Shown here piece by piece: positions 8,357 to 16,925 of a DNA stretch of 51,261 bases; position 1 is the first letter of the stretch, and each line of letters opens with the position of its first letter. Position numbers and translations under genes: made by a program. The stretch is taken from the NCBI GenBank assembly GCA_002478885.1, contig DLKC01000035.1:265-51525 (forward strand), in the 5' to 3' direction. Under the pieces are notes generated by a model. That model saw nothing but the letters and a program-made list of their open reading frames with translations, was not told the DNA's origin and searched no databases. The DNA comes from Chitinophagaceae bacterium UBA7600 (GTDB lineage: Bacteria; Bacteroidota; Bacteroidia; Chitinophagales; Chitinophagaceae).

Positions 8357-8449
8357 GTCTGCTGCAAAACCTGCTGCCATAAGAACAGAGCCCTGAACTG
8401 AGCGTAGCAACAGGCGATGGCATGAAATGATTAGCCCGCTAACAAATTT

Positions 8450-9505
8450 TTAATTTAAGACCGCGTTTTGCGCCTTTAGCAGCTCTTCGTCGTGCTTTAC
8501 CTTTTGTTCCCAGTTCCATGCGGTGCGTATCATTTCAGTAAGATCATACTTGATTTGCCAGTTGAGTACTTGTACCGCTTTGTTATTGTTGGCATATATG
8601 GCCTTTACATCGCCAGGCCGGCGTGGCCCGATTTTATAATTCAGCTTTTGGCCGCTCACCACTTCAAACGTTTTAATGGCTTCGAGCACCGTAACGCCAT
8701 TACCGGTACCGAGGTTAAATACTTCGCAGTTTTGCTGGTTTTTATTGTTAATAAGATATTCTAACGCCAGCGTATGGGCATGAGCAATATCAGACACATG
8801 TATGAAATCGCGAAGACAGCTGCCGTCTCTTGTATCGTAATCGTCTCCATAAACGATCATCTGTGGCAACTTGCCGATGGCGGTTTGTGTGATTGCCGGC
8901 ACCAGGTTTTGAGGGCGACCTAAAGGTAACTCGCCAATAAAATTGGAGGGGTGAGCGCCAACGGGATTGAAATATCGCAACAAAATGCATTTGCTGTTAC
9001 AGGCTCTCGCAAACTCCTGTATAATATCTTCACCCATTTGCTTGGTAGCACCATAAGGTGATTCGGCCTTTTTAACGGGAGTTTCTTCAGTGACGGGTAT
9101 GGAATCGGGATTACCATAAACAGTACAGGAAGAAGAGAAAACAAAATTTGGAATTGAAAAATCCTTTACGCACTTAAGCAGGTTAATGAGAGAAAATAAG
9201 TTATTCTCAAAATAATCCAGTGGCTTTTCTACGGATTCACCTACGGCTTTGTAAGCTGCAAAATGAATAACACCAGTAATGTCTTCGTTTTCCTGGAATA
9301 CGGCGCGGGTTTCGTCAAAATTTTTAAGGTCTACTTTATAGTTCTTTATTTTTTTGCCGGTAATCCTCTCTATTCCGTCTAAAAGGAAGGTCGAAGAGCG
9401 CGAGTTATCATCTATCGAAACAACATCAAAGCCATTTTCTATTAGGTCAACTACCGTGTGAGACCCGATAAACCCGCAGCCACCTGTAACAAGAATCTTT
9501 TGCAT
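8450..9505 (-). CDS. galE: UDP-glucose 4-epimerase
   Basis: A 351-residue extended short-chain dehydrogenase that interconverts UDP-glucose and UDP-galactose with bound NAD. The Rossmann motif GGCGFIG lies at residues 8-14, the catalytic serine region SSSCTVYG at 124-131 and the catalytic YGATK at 151-155. The segment RYFNPVGAHPS and the late GLGTGNGVTVLEAI region match GalE more closely than other sugar epimerases. It supplies galactose-type sugars for surface glycans or feeds the Leloir pathway. It stands alone between pit and transketolase. Confidence 0.93.
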   Translation of the reverse strand: MQKILVTGGCGFIGSHTVVDLIENGFDVVSIDDNSRSSTFLLDGIERITGKKIKNYKVDLKNFDETRAVFQENEDITGVIHFAAYKAVGESVEKPLDYFENNLFSLINLLKCVKDFSIPNFVFSSSCTVYGNPDSIPVTEETPVKKAESPYGATKQMGEDIIQEFARACNSKCILLRYFNPVGAHPSNFIGELPLGRPQNLVPAITQTAIGKLPQMIVYGDDYDTRDGSCLRDFIHVSDIAHAHTLALEYLINNKNQQNCEVFNLGTGNGVTVLEAIKTFEVVSGQKLNYKIGPRRPGDVKAIYANNNKAVQVLNWQIKYDLTEMIRTAWNWEQKVKHDEELLKAQNAVLN

Positions 9506-9556
9506 GCTTTTATTTATGGAGCTGCAAAGTAAATAAATCTTGAGGATAATATTCGC

Positions 9557-10693
9557 TTATAAAAAAAGCTTGATTACGTAGTAAATGCCTGCTGCAAGGA
9601 GCCCGCTTACTGGTATTGTTAGAATCCATGCCCAGATAAGGTTAAACGTTACCCCCCAGCGAACTGCGCTTAAGCGTTTGGTAGCGCCTACGCCAATAAT
9701 AGAACCGGTAATGGTGTGTGTTGTGCTGACGGGCGCTCCAAGGTTAGCTGCCGTAAAAAGCGTAATGGCTCCTGCGGTTTCAGCACATACTCCTTCCAGC
9801 GGAGTTACTTTTGTTATTTTGGTGCCCATGGTTTTCACAATTTTCCAGCCGCCACTCATTGTTCCAAGCCCTATGGCAGTATAACAAACAAATGGAACCC
9901 ATGTTGGTATTTGACTTAGATCGGGTATAACTTTTTCGGCAACCATCGCTGCACCGATAATTCCCATCGCTTTTTGTGCATCGCTGCCACCGTGACCGAT
10001 GCTAAAACTGGCTGACGATACCAACTGTAATTTTTTATACATATTGGCTGTTCGGTAAGCGTTTTCCCCTTTAAGGTAATTGTAGAAATAAGAAAGTATG
10101 AAAATAACGCCAAGAGCAAGCAAAGCCCAAAATTCAAACGGCTTTTTAAAATTTATAAAGATTAAACAAGATGCAATGACTGCAGTAATGATTGAAATTT
10201 TTAACCAGAAATTTTTCTGTATTGTAACAATGGTTATAAATATAGAAATTACCATGCCTACAACCGGGGCGAGTAAAATAAATAAGATTGTCAGGCTTAT
10301 GCCACCGTTTAGCGACCAGTTTATGCTATCAAAACCCGAGTGGGCTACGGCTGCACCTGCAAAGCCACCTATGAGTGTGTGCGAGGAAGAAGAAGGGATA
10401 CCGTACCACCATGTTAAAAGATTCCATCCAATTGCCGCCAATACGCCGGCAAGCACAACGTATAAATCATAACTTCCCTCATGAACAGTTTTGGCAACAG
10501 TATTGGCAACACCATGGTCGCTGAAAATAAAGTAGGCAACAAAATTGAAGAAAGCTGCCCATACAACAGCCTGGAAAGGAGTGAGTACTTTAGTTGAAAC
10601 AATGGTGGCAATTGAGTTTGCGGCGTCGTGAAAACCATTTATAAAATCAAAAATGATAGCAAGTACTATGATACCAATTAATAATATCGACAT
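9557..10693 (-). CDS. pit: PiT-family inorganic phosphate transporter
   Basis: A 378-residue inner-membrane phosphate permease with about ten membrane helices in two inverted halves. The PiT signature appears twice: GFHDAANSIATIVSTKVL near residues 20-37 and GAPVSTTHTITGSIIGVG near residues 318-335. The two halves are joined by a loop with KGENAYRTANMYKKLQ. It lies 52 bases downstream of the DUF47 gene, the usual partner, and the pair is divergent from a phosphate-type porin. Low-affinity uptake of metal-phosphate is the expected role. Confidence 0.93.
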   Translation of the reverse strand: MSILLIGIIVLAIIFDFINGFHDAANSIATIVSTKVLTPFQAVVWAAFFNFVAYFIFSDHGVANTVAKTVHEGSYDLYVVLAGVLAAIGWNLLTWWYGIPSSSSHTLIGGFAGAAVAHSGFDSINWSLNGGISLTILFILLAPVVGMVISIFITIVTIQKNFWLKISIITAVIASCLIFINFKKPFEFWALLALGVIFILSYFYNYLKGENAYRTANMYKKLQLVSSASFSIGHGGSDAQKAMGIIGAAMVAEKVIPDLSQIPTWVPFVCYTAIGLGTMSGGWKIVKTMGTKITKVTPLEGVCAETAGAITLFTAANLGAPVSTTHTITGSIIGVGATKRLSAVRWGVTFNLIWAWILTIPVSGLLAAGIYYVIKLFL

Positions 10694-10745
10694 AGAATTA
10701 TTTAATAATGTGAAAAGGACCTTTTTCCTTCTGCTGCCTTAGTTA

Positions 10746-11384
10746 TCAGGCATATTTTACAATGATGGATTCTATTACATTACCTGCATCTTCACATTTA
10801 TCTGTCGCATTTTCCATGGCCTGGTATATTTCTCTCTTTTTAATTACTTCCTTAGCATCAGGTTCGGTGTTAAAAAGACGATCTATGCTCATGTCATAAA
10901 TATCATCTGCCTGGTTTTCTATGCTATTTACCTTAACAAGCGCGTCGGTTATCTGGCGCATGTTGCGCATATTTCGAAGTTCCATCACAGCATTTTTAAT
11001 CTGTTCTGAACTTTGTTCAATTAACTCTGCCATTTTTTGAATGCCGGTATCGTTTGGATTAACCCGGTAAAATATCATTTTTTTAGCGGCTGCATAAATG
11101 TAATCCGCTATATCATCAAGTGCACTTGCGAGATAGTGAATGTCCTCACGGTCAAACGGCGTAATAAAATTCCTGCCTAATTCAGTAAATACTTTATGGG
11201 TAAGTTCATCGTTAATGTGCTCCATTGTCTCGAGCTGAGAAACAATCGCTGCCCGTTTGTCAAAGTCTGGTTCGTTTACCGCTTGTTTAAGTGTTACGCC
11301 CATTTTAGCTACCGTGGCGGCAATCTCTTCAAACAAAGAATAAAAAACCCTGTCTTTCGGCATGAAAATTTTAAGCAAGTTCAT
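10746..11384 (-). CDS. DUF47 (PhoU-like) regulator of the PiT transporter
   Basis: A 212-residue all-helical cytoplasmic protein of the DUF47/PhoU_div family, typically encoded just before pit and thought to control its activity. It starts MNLLKIFMPKDRVFYSLFEE, with conserved ALDDIADYIYAAAKKM near residues 87-102 and a late NATDKCEDAGNVIESI segment carrying the acidic metal-binding pattern seen in PhoU-like bundles. A well-formed promoter ends 16 bases before its ATG. Confidence 0.9.
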   Translation of the reverse strand: MNLLKIFMPKDRVFYSLFEEIAATVAKMGVTLKQAVNEPDFDKRAAIVSQLETMEHINDELTHKVFTELGRNFITPFDREDIHYLASALDDIADYIYAAAKKMIFYRVNPNDTGIQKMAELIEQSSEQIKNAVMELRNMRNMRQITDALVKVNSIENQADDIYDMSIDRLFNTEPDAKEVIKKREIYQAMENATDKCEDAGNVIESIIVKYA

Positions 11385-11400
11385 AAAATCAAATTTGCTG

Positions 11401-11429
11401 CAAAAGTAGTGCTCTTGTATAAGGACAAA
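11401..11429 (-). promoter_or_regulatory. Promoter of the DUF47-pit operon
   Basis: On the minus strand TTTG (11426-11429) is followed after 17 bases by TACTTTTG (11401-11408). This matches the Bacteroidota -33/-7 arrangement with TAnnTTTG. Confidence 0.65.
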
Positions 11430-11481
11430 TCGACAATTTGTTTGGTAACAATTTCTTAATACTGGCCAAACACGGCGATTA

Positions 11482-11489
11482 TAACTTTG
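11482..11489 (+). promoter_or_regulatory. -7 box of the porin gene
   Basis: TAACTTTG matches TAnnTTTG and lies 17 bases before the ATG at 11507. No clear -33 element is seen. It is about 50 bp from the divergent DUF47 promoter, so one regulator could serve both. Confidence 0.5.
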
Positions 11490-11506
11490 CGCAATATTAC
11501 TTTTCT

Positions 11507-12826
11507 ATGAATTTATTGTTAACAAGGAAATGTTTCGCACTTTGTATTTTCCTTTCTTTTTCAACTCAACTTATTAATGCTCAGTTTCTTATGGATATGA
11601 TCGACACTACCAAGGAAACTGGTAAAGGTCTACTTAACATTTACAAGAAATATGATCATGTTAAGTTTAGTGGTTATATACAACCCCAGTTCCAAATGGC
11701 TGAATCAAAAGGAATAAAAAGTTACAGCGGAGGCGATTTTTCGCCTAATTCTGATAACAGGTTTATGATAAGGAGAGGACGTTTTCGGTTGGATTACATG
11801 CATTTTAGCGATAACACAAAACCTTCTGTGCAATTCGTTTTTCAAATTGATGCATCTGAGCGCGGCGTGTTCATGCGGGATCTTTGGGGCCGGGTTTTTG
11901 AGAACAACGCAAAGCTCTTTTCTTTCACTACCGGCATGTTTGCCCGGCCATTTGGCTATGAGGTCAATCTCTCTTCAGCAGATCGGGAATCGCCGGAAAG
12001 AGGCAGGATGTCACAGATATTGATGAAAACGGAAAGAGACCTTGGCGCAATGGTTTCTTTTGAACCAAGGGAAAGGCAAAACTGGTTGAAATATGTAAAG
12101 TGGGATGTCGGCGTTTTTAATGGTCAAGGGCTTACAAGTCCAACTGATTATGATTCGTACAAGGACGTTATTACACGAATTGGTATGAAACCTTATCCCC
12201 TGAAAAAGAACCTGCTACTTTCAACCGGGGTATCTCTGTTTGAGGGCGGATTATTCCAGAATGATAAATATTTGTACACAATGGATACCAAAGGCGGTAA
12301 TAACCCTGCCTTTGTTTTGGATTCTTCTTCAGAAAATATTGGACAAAAATTGCCAAGACAGTATTACGGGGCCGATGCCCAACTGAAATGGATACATAAA
12401 AAATCGAGCGCTACTGATTTTAGGGCGGAATATTGGCAGGGTACTCAAACTGCAAGTGATGTTAGTTCCGAAACACCAACAACGCTTTCGACACTATTGA
12501 CTGATAAATTTTATGTAAGAAACTTCAATGGTTATTTTATTTATTTGCTGCACTCGTTTGACAAGCATAGCCAGGTGGGGCTGAAATTTGATTCTTATGA
12601 CCCAAATACCAAGGTGAAAGGAATGGAGATTGGCGGAAACAACGGAACCCACAGCGCGGATATTAAATACAATACTTTGGGGATAGGATATATTTACTAT
12701 GTTGACGAAAACTTAAAGATTGTTACATGGTACGATATTGTAAAGAATGAAACCACTTCGTTACAAGGCTATACATCTGACCTAAAAGACAATGTTCTTA
12801 CAATAAGGTTTCAATTTCGCTTTTAA
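11507..12826 (+). CDS. Phosphate-selective porin (OprO/OprP type)
   Basis: A 439-residue outer-membrane porin. The ATG at 11507 gives a signal peptide ending LINAQF; the longer open frame from 11438 has no signal. The mature protein begins with an amphipathic helix, then FSGYIQPQFQ and MIRRGRFRLDY, the typical first strands of the phosphate porin O/P family. FARPFGYEV and RDLGAMVSF follow. It ends with Phe (RFQFRF), as barrels do. Divergent location next to pit supports phosphate entry across the outer membrane, though other anions are possible. Confidence 0.85.
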   Translation: MNLLLTRKCFALCIFLSFSTQLINAQFLMDMIDTTKETGKGLLNIYKKYDHVKFSGYIQPQFQMAESKGIKSYSGGDFSPNSDNRFMIRRGRFRLDYMHFSDNTKPSVQFVFQIDASERGVFMRDLWGRVFENNAKLFSFTTGMFARPFGYEVNLSSADRESPERGRMSQILMKTERDLGAMVSFEPRERQNWLKYVKWDVGVFNGQGLTSPTDYDSYKDVITRIGMKPYPLKKNLLLSTGVSLFEGGLFQNDKYLYTMDTKGGNNPAFVLDSSSENIGQKLPRQYYGADAQLKWIHKKSSATDFRAEYWQGTQTASDVSSETPTTLSTLLTDKFYVRNFNGYFIYLLHSFDKHSQVGLKFDSYDPNTKVKGMEIGGNNGTHSADIKYNTLGIGYIYYVDENLKIVTWYDIVKNETTSLQGYTSDLKDNVLTIRFQFRF

Positions 12827-12869
12827 TACGGTTTTATTTTCCCTCGCAAATCTTGTCTTAAACAGGAAT

Positions 12870-12896
12870 AAAAAAGCGAACATTGTTGGTGTTCGC
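12870..12896 (-). terminator. Terminator of the small membrane protein gene
   Basis: GCGAACA (12876-12882) and TGTTCGC (12890-12896) form a stem; on the minus strand it is followed by a run of T. There is no T run on the plus strand, so it serves the minus-strand gene. Confidence 0.65.
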
Positions 12897-12923
12897 ATAG
12901 GGCAAGCATTTAAAGTCAGCTTC

Positions 12924-13049
12924 TTAAAACTTATCTTCATCGGCATGAATTTCTCCCACGATATGGTCTTTGAAAACCATAAAAAAGATAATACCGAGAG
13001 AGAAGCCGATGCAAAGCGTGATAAAAAGTGTTGTGATTGAGTCAGGCAT
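12924..13049 (-). CDS. Small single-span membrane protein (41 residues)
   Basis: The ATG at 13049 encodes MPDSITTLFITLCIGFSLGI and on to a short acidic tail ending HADEDKF. There is one strongly hydrophobic segment at about residues 7-26. The frame stays open upstream to 13172, but that part looks noncoding and partly basic. The gene is followed within 28 bases by a minus-strand terminator, which supports real transcription. I do not recognise a family; a small subunit or regulator of a membrane complex is possible. Confidence 0.5.
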   Translation of the reverse strand: MPDSITTLFITLCIGFSLGIIFFMVFKDHIVGEIHADEDKF

Positions 13050-13212
13050 TTGGGTACATTTATGGGATTTAAGGGAGTCTAAATTAGACAAATTATTTGG
13101 TGCAGCAACTGTTTTATAGGAGTTTAAACCTCTGAAAGCATTTTTTAATACACTTGCTTCATGGCACTTCAATTACAATCGAACCCTTAAAGCAAAAAAT
13201 ATTGCCGGGTAA

Positions 13213-13275
13213 AGATGCTGCTGTACAAGAGTGCGACGCAACAATGTATGGCAGCGGACATGTAGCCGGGTTCAC
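13213..13275 (-). repeat. Dispersed intergenic repeat, A core, copy A3
   Basis: Perfect core on the minus strand (13231-13242), flanked by GTACAAG on the plus-strand left and by CCGG at 13267-13270, the conserved far end of the unit. Confidence 0.8.
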
Positions 13276-13283
13276 AAAAAGAC

Positions 13284-14885
13284 TTAAAAATCGTGGTAAT
13301 AGTTAAATAGCCTGGTTTTTACACCCAAAGAGAAAAAGAAGTCTGATGTTCCTGTTGCGGGGCTTGAGTGTTTTCTGTACACAATATTTGTTTCAATTCC
13401 GAGCCGGTTACGAGGATTTAGAAGGTATCCTGCGGTAAGTTGATTATAGAAATATTTGTTTTTATTTCCCTGCATGGTCTTGCTGCCGTAAACAGGAACA
13501 CCTGTTTCGCCACCCCAAAGATTTTCTCCATTGTTATATGGAAGGCCGGGATTTTCTCCCCGAATAGCAAAAAGATTTTCTAGAAGCCCATACCACCTTT
13601 CTTTGTGATATTGAAATATAGAAATTACCTCGTTGTAATTTGCGTTGAAGGGATCGGTGAGCACCTGGTTATTGTGGGTATAATTTAGACCGGTTTTGCC
13701 AAATCCATGACCGTACATATATGGCCTTACACCATTCCATTCTAAGCGGTAGGAGAGGTTTTGAACCTGGAACAAATCTTTGTTCCATATACCAAGCTGT
13801 AATCCATACTTGTTGCCAAAGTGTTGCGCATTGTTGTCAAGCGAAGATTTAAGATTAAGATCGTCTAAAGCAAGTTGACCGTACACGAACCCATTTTTAT
13901 AAAATTTGTACTTAAAAGTAATGCCTACAAAGGCATTGTCAGGGGAGCCGACAGCAAATTCAAGCGGGCGGATAAAGATCAACGGGTTTAAATAAAGAAC
14001 ATCAAACCCGCGGTGACCAAATGAATCTTTGGTCATAAAGGTTACGTTGTCGTACAATGCCATTTGAAAGCGGCTGGAAAAGTTGATTCCCAGGTAATGC
14101 ATTACGCTCACTTTTTTTCCCGGGTGGCCATCCTCCGGTATTCTAGGATTTTCGTATTTGTTGTAAAGAACATTGTAGGTGAGTTTCCATAACCTTGCCT
14201 GGACTCTGATGTAAGGATTGTTTGAAGGATTGTCAGAAAGTATAAGGCTTCGATAACCATCACCGATAAAATTTTTTCCGTAGCCTGCGCTAGCTAAAAA
14301 ATGTTTACCACCGTTATAAGTGATGTTACCGGTAAATTGGGTTGAAGTGTAGGCATTTCCATTTTTTGTCAACGAACCTTTACCTAATCCTGGCTGGTAA
14401 TGCTGATTTGAATCAATATAGTCGTTAATATAGTTGGGGTATTCCCGGTATCCCGTAACAACAGCTGCAGAATAAGAAAATTTGTCGTTGAGTATGCCCT
14501 GGATTCTTACTCCACCGGAAACATCGATAATGGAATTGCTGTTATTTCCGGCTCCGCCCATAAGGCCGACAATGGGGTCGATGGTGAAAATATGTTTGTT
14601 CCCCGCACCCATTATCCAGTTATCGGTCATTAGTTTTTTAAAAGCATAACTTTTTCCTGGATTAGAAATCCCAAATATGCTGTCGGTTATATCACTTCCT
14701 TTGTTTTTAAGATATGGTTTTAATTCAAGCCAGTTTATTGATCGAAAGCTCGTGAATATGCTTGTGTCTGCCGAAACAGTTAGTTCATTCAGCCTGTTTT
14801 GAGTAAAAACGTCCAGCGGAACGTCTTGTGCCGATGCAGCGATAATGGGCAAGAGAAATATAAGTAAAAAGAAATGTTTTTTCAT
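13284..14885 (-). CDS. Wzi/RemB-like outer-membrane beta-barrel protein, copy 1
   Basis: The ATG at 14885 starts MKKHFFLLIFLLPIIAASAQ, a clear signal peptide; the frame further upstream overlaps the preceding gene's end. The 533-residue product is strand-rich and ends in a YYHDF terminus. It shares GYGKNFIGDGYRSL, then LSD and NPY, with its upstream neighbour. This pattern resembles the capsule-assembly Wzi family and the related gliding protein RemB of Bacteroidota; family membership is by memory of the motif, not by a search. It lies 34 bases after copy 2, so the two are likely cotranscribed. Confidence 0.65.
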   Translation of the reverse strand: MKKHFFLLIFLLPIIAASAQDVPLDVFTQNRLNELTVSADTSIFTSFRSINWLELKPYLKNKGSDITDSIFGISNPGKSYAFKKLMTDNWIMGAGNKHIFTIDPIVGLMGGAGNNSNSIIDVSGGVRIQGILNDKFSYSAAVVTGYREYPNYINDYIDSNQHYQPGLGKGSLTKNGNAYTSTQFTGNITYNGGKHFLASAGYGKNFIGDGYRSLILSDNPSNNPYIRVQARLWKLTYNVLYNKYENPRIPEDGHPGKKVSVMHYLGINFSSRFQMALYDNVTFMTKDSFGHRGFDVLYLNPLIFIRPLEFAVGSPDNAFVGITFKYKFYKNGFVYGQLALDDLNLKSSLDNNAQHFGNKYGLQLGIWNKDLFQVQNLSYRLEWNGVRPYMYGHGFGKTGLNYTHNNQVLTDPFNANYNEVISIFQYHKERWYGLLENLFAIRGENPGLPYNNGENLWGGETGVPVYGSKTMQGNKNKYFYNQLTAGYLLNPRNRLGIETNIVYRKHSSPATGTSDFFFSLGVKTRLFNYYHDF

Positions 14886-14919
14886 AATCAGTTTGTACTT
14901 GGTAAAGATGATTTTCTTG

Positions 14920-16530
14920 TTAGAAATCGTAGATAATTCTGCGGAACGACATGCGCACACCTATATAAAATATCCTGTCTTCGAAAGAAACCTTAGCATT
15001 TTTTTCATTCCTGAAAGTGAAACCACTTTCGATGCGCAAATTGCTGGCAGGGTTTAAAACATAGGAAATTCGTGCATCAGCAAAATAAATGGTTGTGGGC
15101 AGCCCCTGCCCGAGGCTGTTATTGTCGGCCACAGACCGTGTATCCAGCTTTTTAAAAATGTTGTGGCCGTAATTGGCACTGCTGGCTGAGTCGGCTCCAT
15201 ACTTTGTTACAAACCCCTCTGCCCTGAAACGCCAGGCCTTATAGGCATACTCAACCAGGAGAAGGCCCTCTTTAAAATTTGCGCCCTGGGGATGAGCCAT
15301 CGATTGGTTGTTATGTGCATAGTTGGTGTTAAGGGAATTCGTCGCATACATATAAGGCTGCGCCATATTAAACTCAGCAAGGCCACTTAAATTTTTAACA
15401 CCTAAAACAGCTCCCGATCTAATGCCGGCTTGTGCCGCAAACCTGTTGCCGGGCGCATTGTTGTTGCCTTTACTGTTAACAGCAAATTGACCATAGAGAT
15501 GGGTTTGTTTAAGCACACGGTATTTTACATTCAAGCCGGTAATAACGTTGTTCGGTACGCCGGCTGGTGATTCCTTGCTGTGTACAAATATGATGGGGCT
15601 TGCGATCCAGGGGCTCATGTCCTTATTGCGAAGAGAATCCTGGTCAGGCCACATGACTGTTTCAAACACACTTAACGACAAGCGTTTGGTAGGCTTCCAG
15701 TCGATCATATATGTGTTCGACCATTTTCTAAAATACCCGGCCTTATTATTGTATTGGGAACTGCGCTCACTGATGTATTGAGACCACATCATGTTGTATT
15801 GAAACTTGCCAAAGGTTAAGGCCGTGTGCAGGTACGGATAATTAAACGACCAGTCAGAAAGCAGCAGCGACCGGTAACCGTCTCCAATAAAATTCTTTCC
15901 GTAACCCAGGTCAAACATTACATGTTTGCCTGCAAGATAAACCAGTCTTGAACTGGAATAGCTAAAATCAAAACCCTTACCATCGCCAATATTCTTAAAA
16001 CCATTTTGACCAGGTATAACACCCCTGGTTCTTATAAAACTATCAACATACCCCCCGAATCTTCCCTGGTTTTCATAAAAGGACGTTTCGAAATAAAACT
16101 TGTCACTAATGTTCCCGGTAACTTCGTAACCTCGCGTATTCAACATGGGCGTTTCTACAAAACGCGAACTCTTTCCAATATATTCGTCGAAAATAAGATC
16201 TCCGTTTAGATTAAATCCCGGCTTGTTTACCTGTAATAAATGTTCGTGAAAAAATTTGCGGTTAAACCATTTACCTGTTCCTGCGGCAACAGTAGAATCT
16301 TTATACAATATAGGTTTCCAGGCAGTATGTAAAAAGCTGTCGTTGTTGTACACAACAGATTGCTCGTTGAATATATTGGTAACATTCAACGATGGCGTTG
16401 TTTGTGCTTTTGATTCAATAAACAGGCAAAGCGAGAAACACAGGCAGCAGGTGGTTGTTATTATCGTGTTTTTCGCGGCAGGTGGTTTATGCAGGCGGCC
16501 TGCGTGTGGTTCGAAGATTTTTTTTTTCAT
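14920..16530 (-). CDS. Wzi/RemB-like outer-membrane beta-barrel protein, copy 2
   Basis: The ATG at 16530 starts MKKKIFEPHAGRL, with the hydrophobic signal segment delayed to about residues 20-43 (NTIITTTCCLCFSLCLFIES then KAQ). The unusually long basic N-region could mean that the true start differs. The body is strand-rich, holds DLGYGKNFIGDGYRSLLLSD and ends IIYDF. It is clearly paralogous to the next gene. It may take part in surface polysaccharide attachment or motility; the substrate is unknown. Confidence 0.65.
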   Translation of the reverse strand: MKKKIFEPHAGRLHKPPAAKNTIITTTCCLCFSLCLFIESKAQTTPSLNVTNIFNEQSVVYNNDSFLHTAWKPILYKDSTVAAGTGKWFNRKFFHEHLLQVNKPGFNLNGDLIFDEYIGKSSRFVETPMLNTRGYEVTGNISDKFYFETSFYENQGRFGGYVDSFIRTRGVIPGQNGFKNIGDGKGFDFSYSSSRLVYLAGKHVMFDLGYGKNFIGDGYRSLLLSDWSFNYPYLHTALTFGKFQYNMMWSQYISERSSQYNNKAGYFRKWSNTYMIDWKPTKRLSLSVFETVMWPDQDSLRNKDMSPWIASPIIFVHSKESPAGVPNNVITGLNVKYRVLKQTHLYGQFAVNSKGNNNAPGNRFAAQAGIRSGAVLGVKNLSGLAEFNMAQPYMYATNSLNTNYAHNNQSMAHPQGANFKEGLLLVEYAYKAWRFRAEGFVTKYGADSASSANYGHNIFKKLDTRSVADNNSLGQGLPTTIYFADARISYVLNPASNLRIESGFTFRNEKNAKVSFEDRIFYIGVRMSFRRIIYDF

Positions 16531-16644
16531 ACATTTTTGTCGCACGGTCGATTCAGGTAAAAATACTGAGTTCAAAATAAAGCATATAATTTCAGAAAAT
16601 GCGAAATACCTTTCCACCTGCCAGCATTGAAATGAGCTGCTAAG

Positions 16645-16660
16645 CGGCTTTTAAAAGCCG
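16645..16660. repeat. Perfect 16-base palindrome
   Basis: CGGCTTTTAAAAGCCG lies upstream of the minus-strand barrel gene, next to the B2 repeat. It could be an operator or a weak hairpin. Confidence 0.5.
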
Positions 16661-16727
16661 GGCTTATAGATGAACGTTGAAGTGAGTGACACAACGAAGA
16701 TGAGGTGGATCGGTGCTGTTGATCACA
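16661..16727 (-). repeat. Dispersed intergenic repeat, variant (B) core, copy B2
   Basis: The stretch GTGAGTGACACAACGAAG begins at 16682 and is shared with copy B3 at 49560. It faces copy A4, about 90 bases away on the other strand. Confidence 0.65.
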
Positions 16728-16765
16728 AAGAAATTATGCTCATTTAAATTTATATTTATTATGGT

Positions 16766-16829
16766 GAACCGGCTTTTGTTCCCTGGTTTAGCATCGTTGC
16801 GTCGCATTACTTTCATCTGCAGTGCAGGC
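16766..16829 (+). repeat. Dispersed intergenic repeat, A core, copy A4
   Basis: Core GTTGCGTCGCA at 16796-16806, preceded by CCGGCT at 16769. With B2 it fills most of the 395-base gap between the divergent genes at 16530 and 16926; I see nothing else there except the palindrome. Confidence 0.75.
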
Positions 16830-16925
16830 ATTGGGCTATGAAAAACAAAATGTTTTTAATCTGTTAAGATGACCCGAGTAACGGGCAGAAGTATTTATTT
16901 TGAAGAATAATAAAATTGAACCAAG

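Noticed and set aside
13050..13172. Upstream extension of the 41-residue membrane protein
   Set aside because: The extra 41 codons show no signal, no hydrophobic pattern and no start context better than the ATG at 13049.
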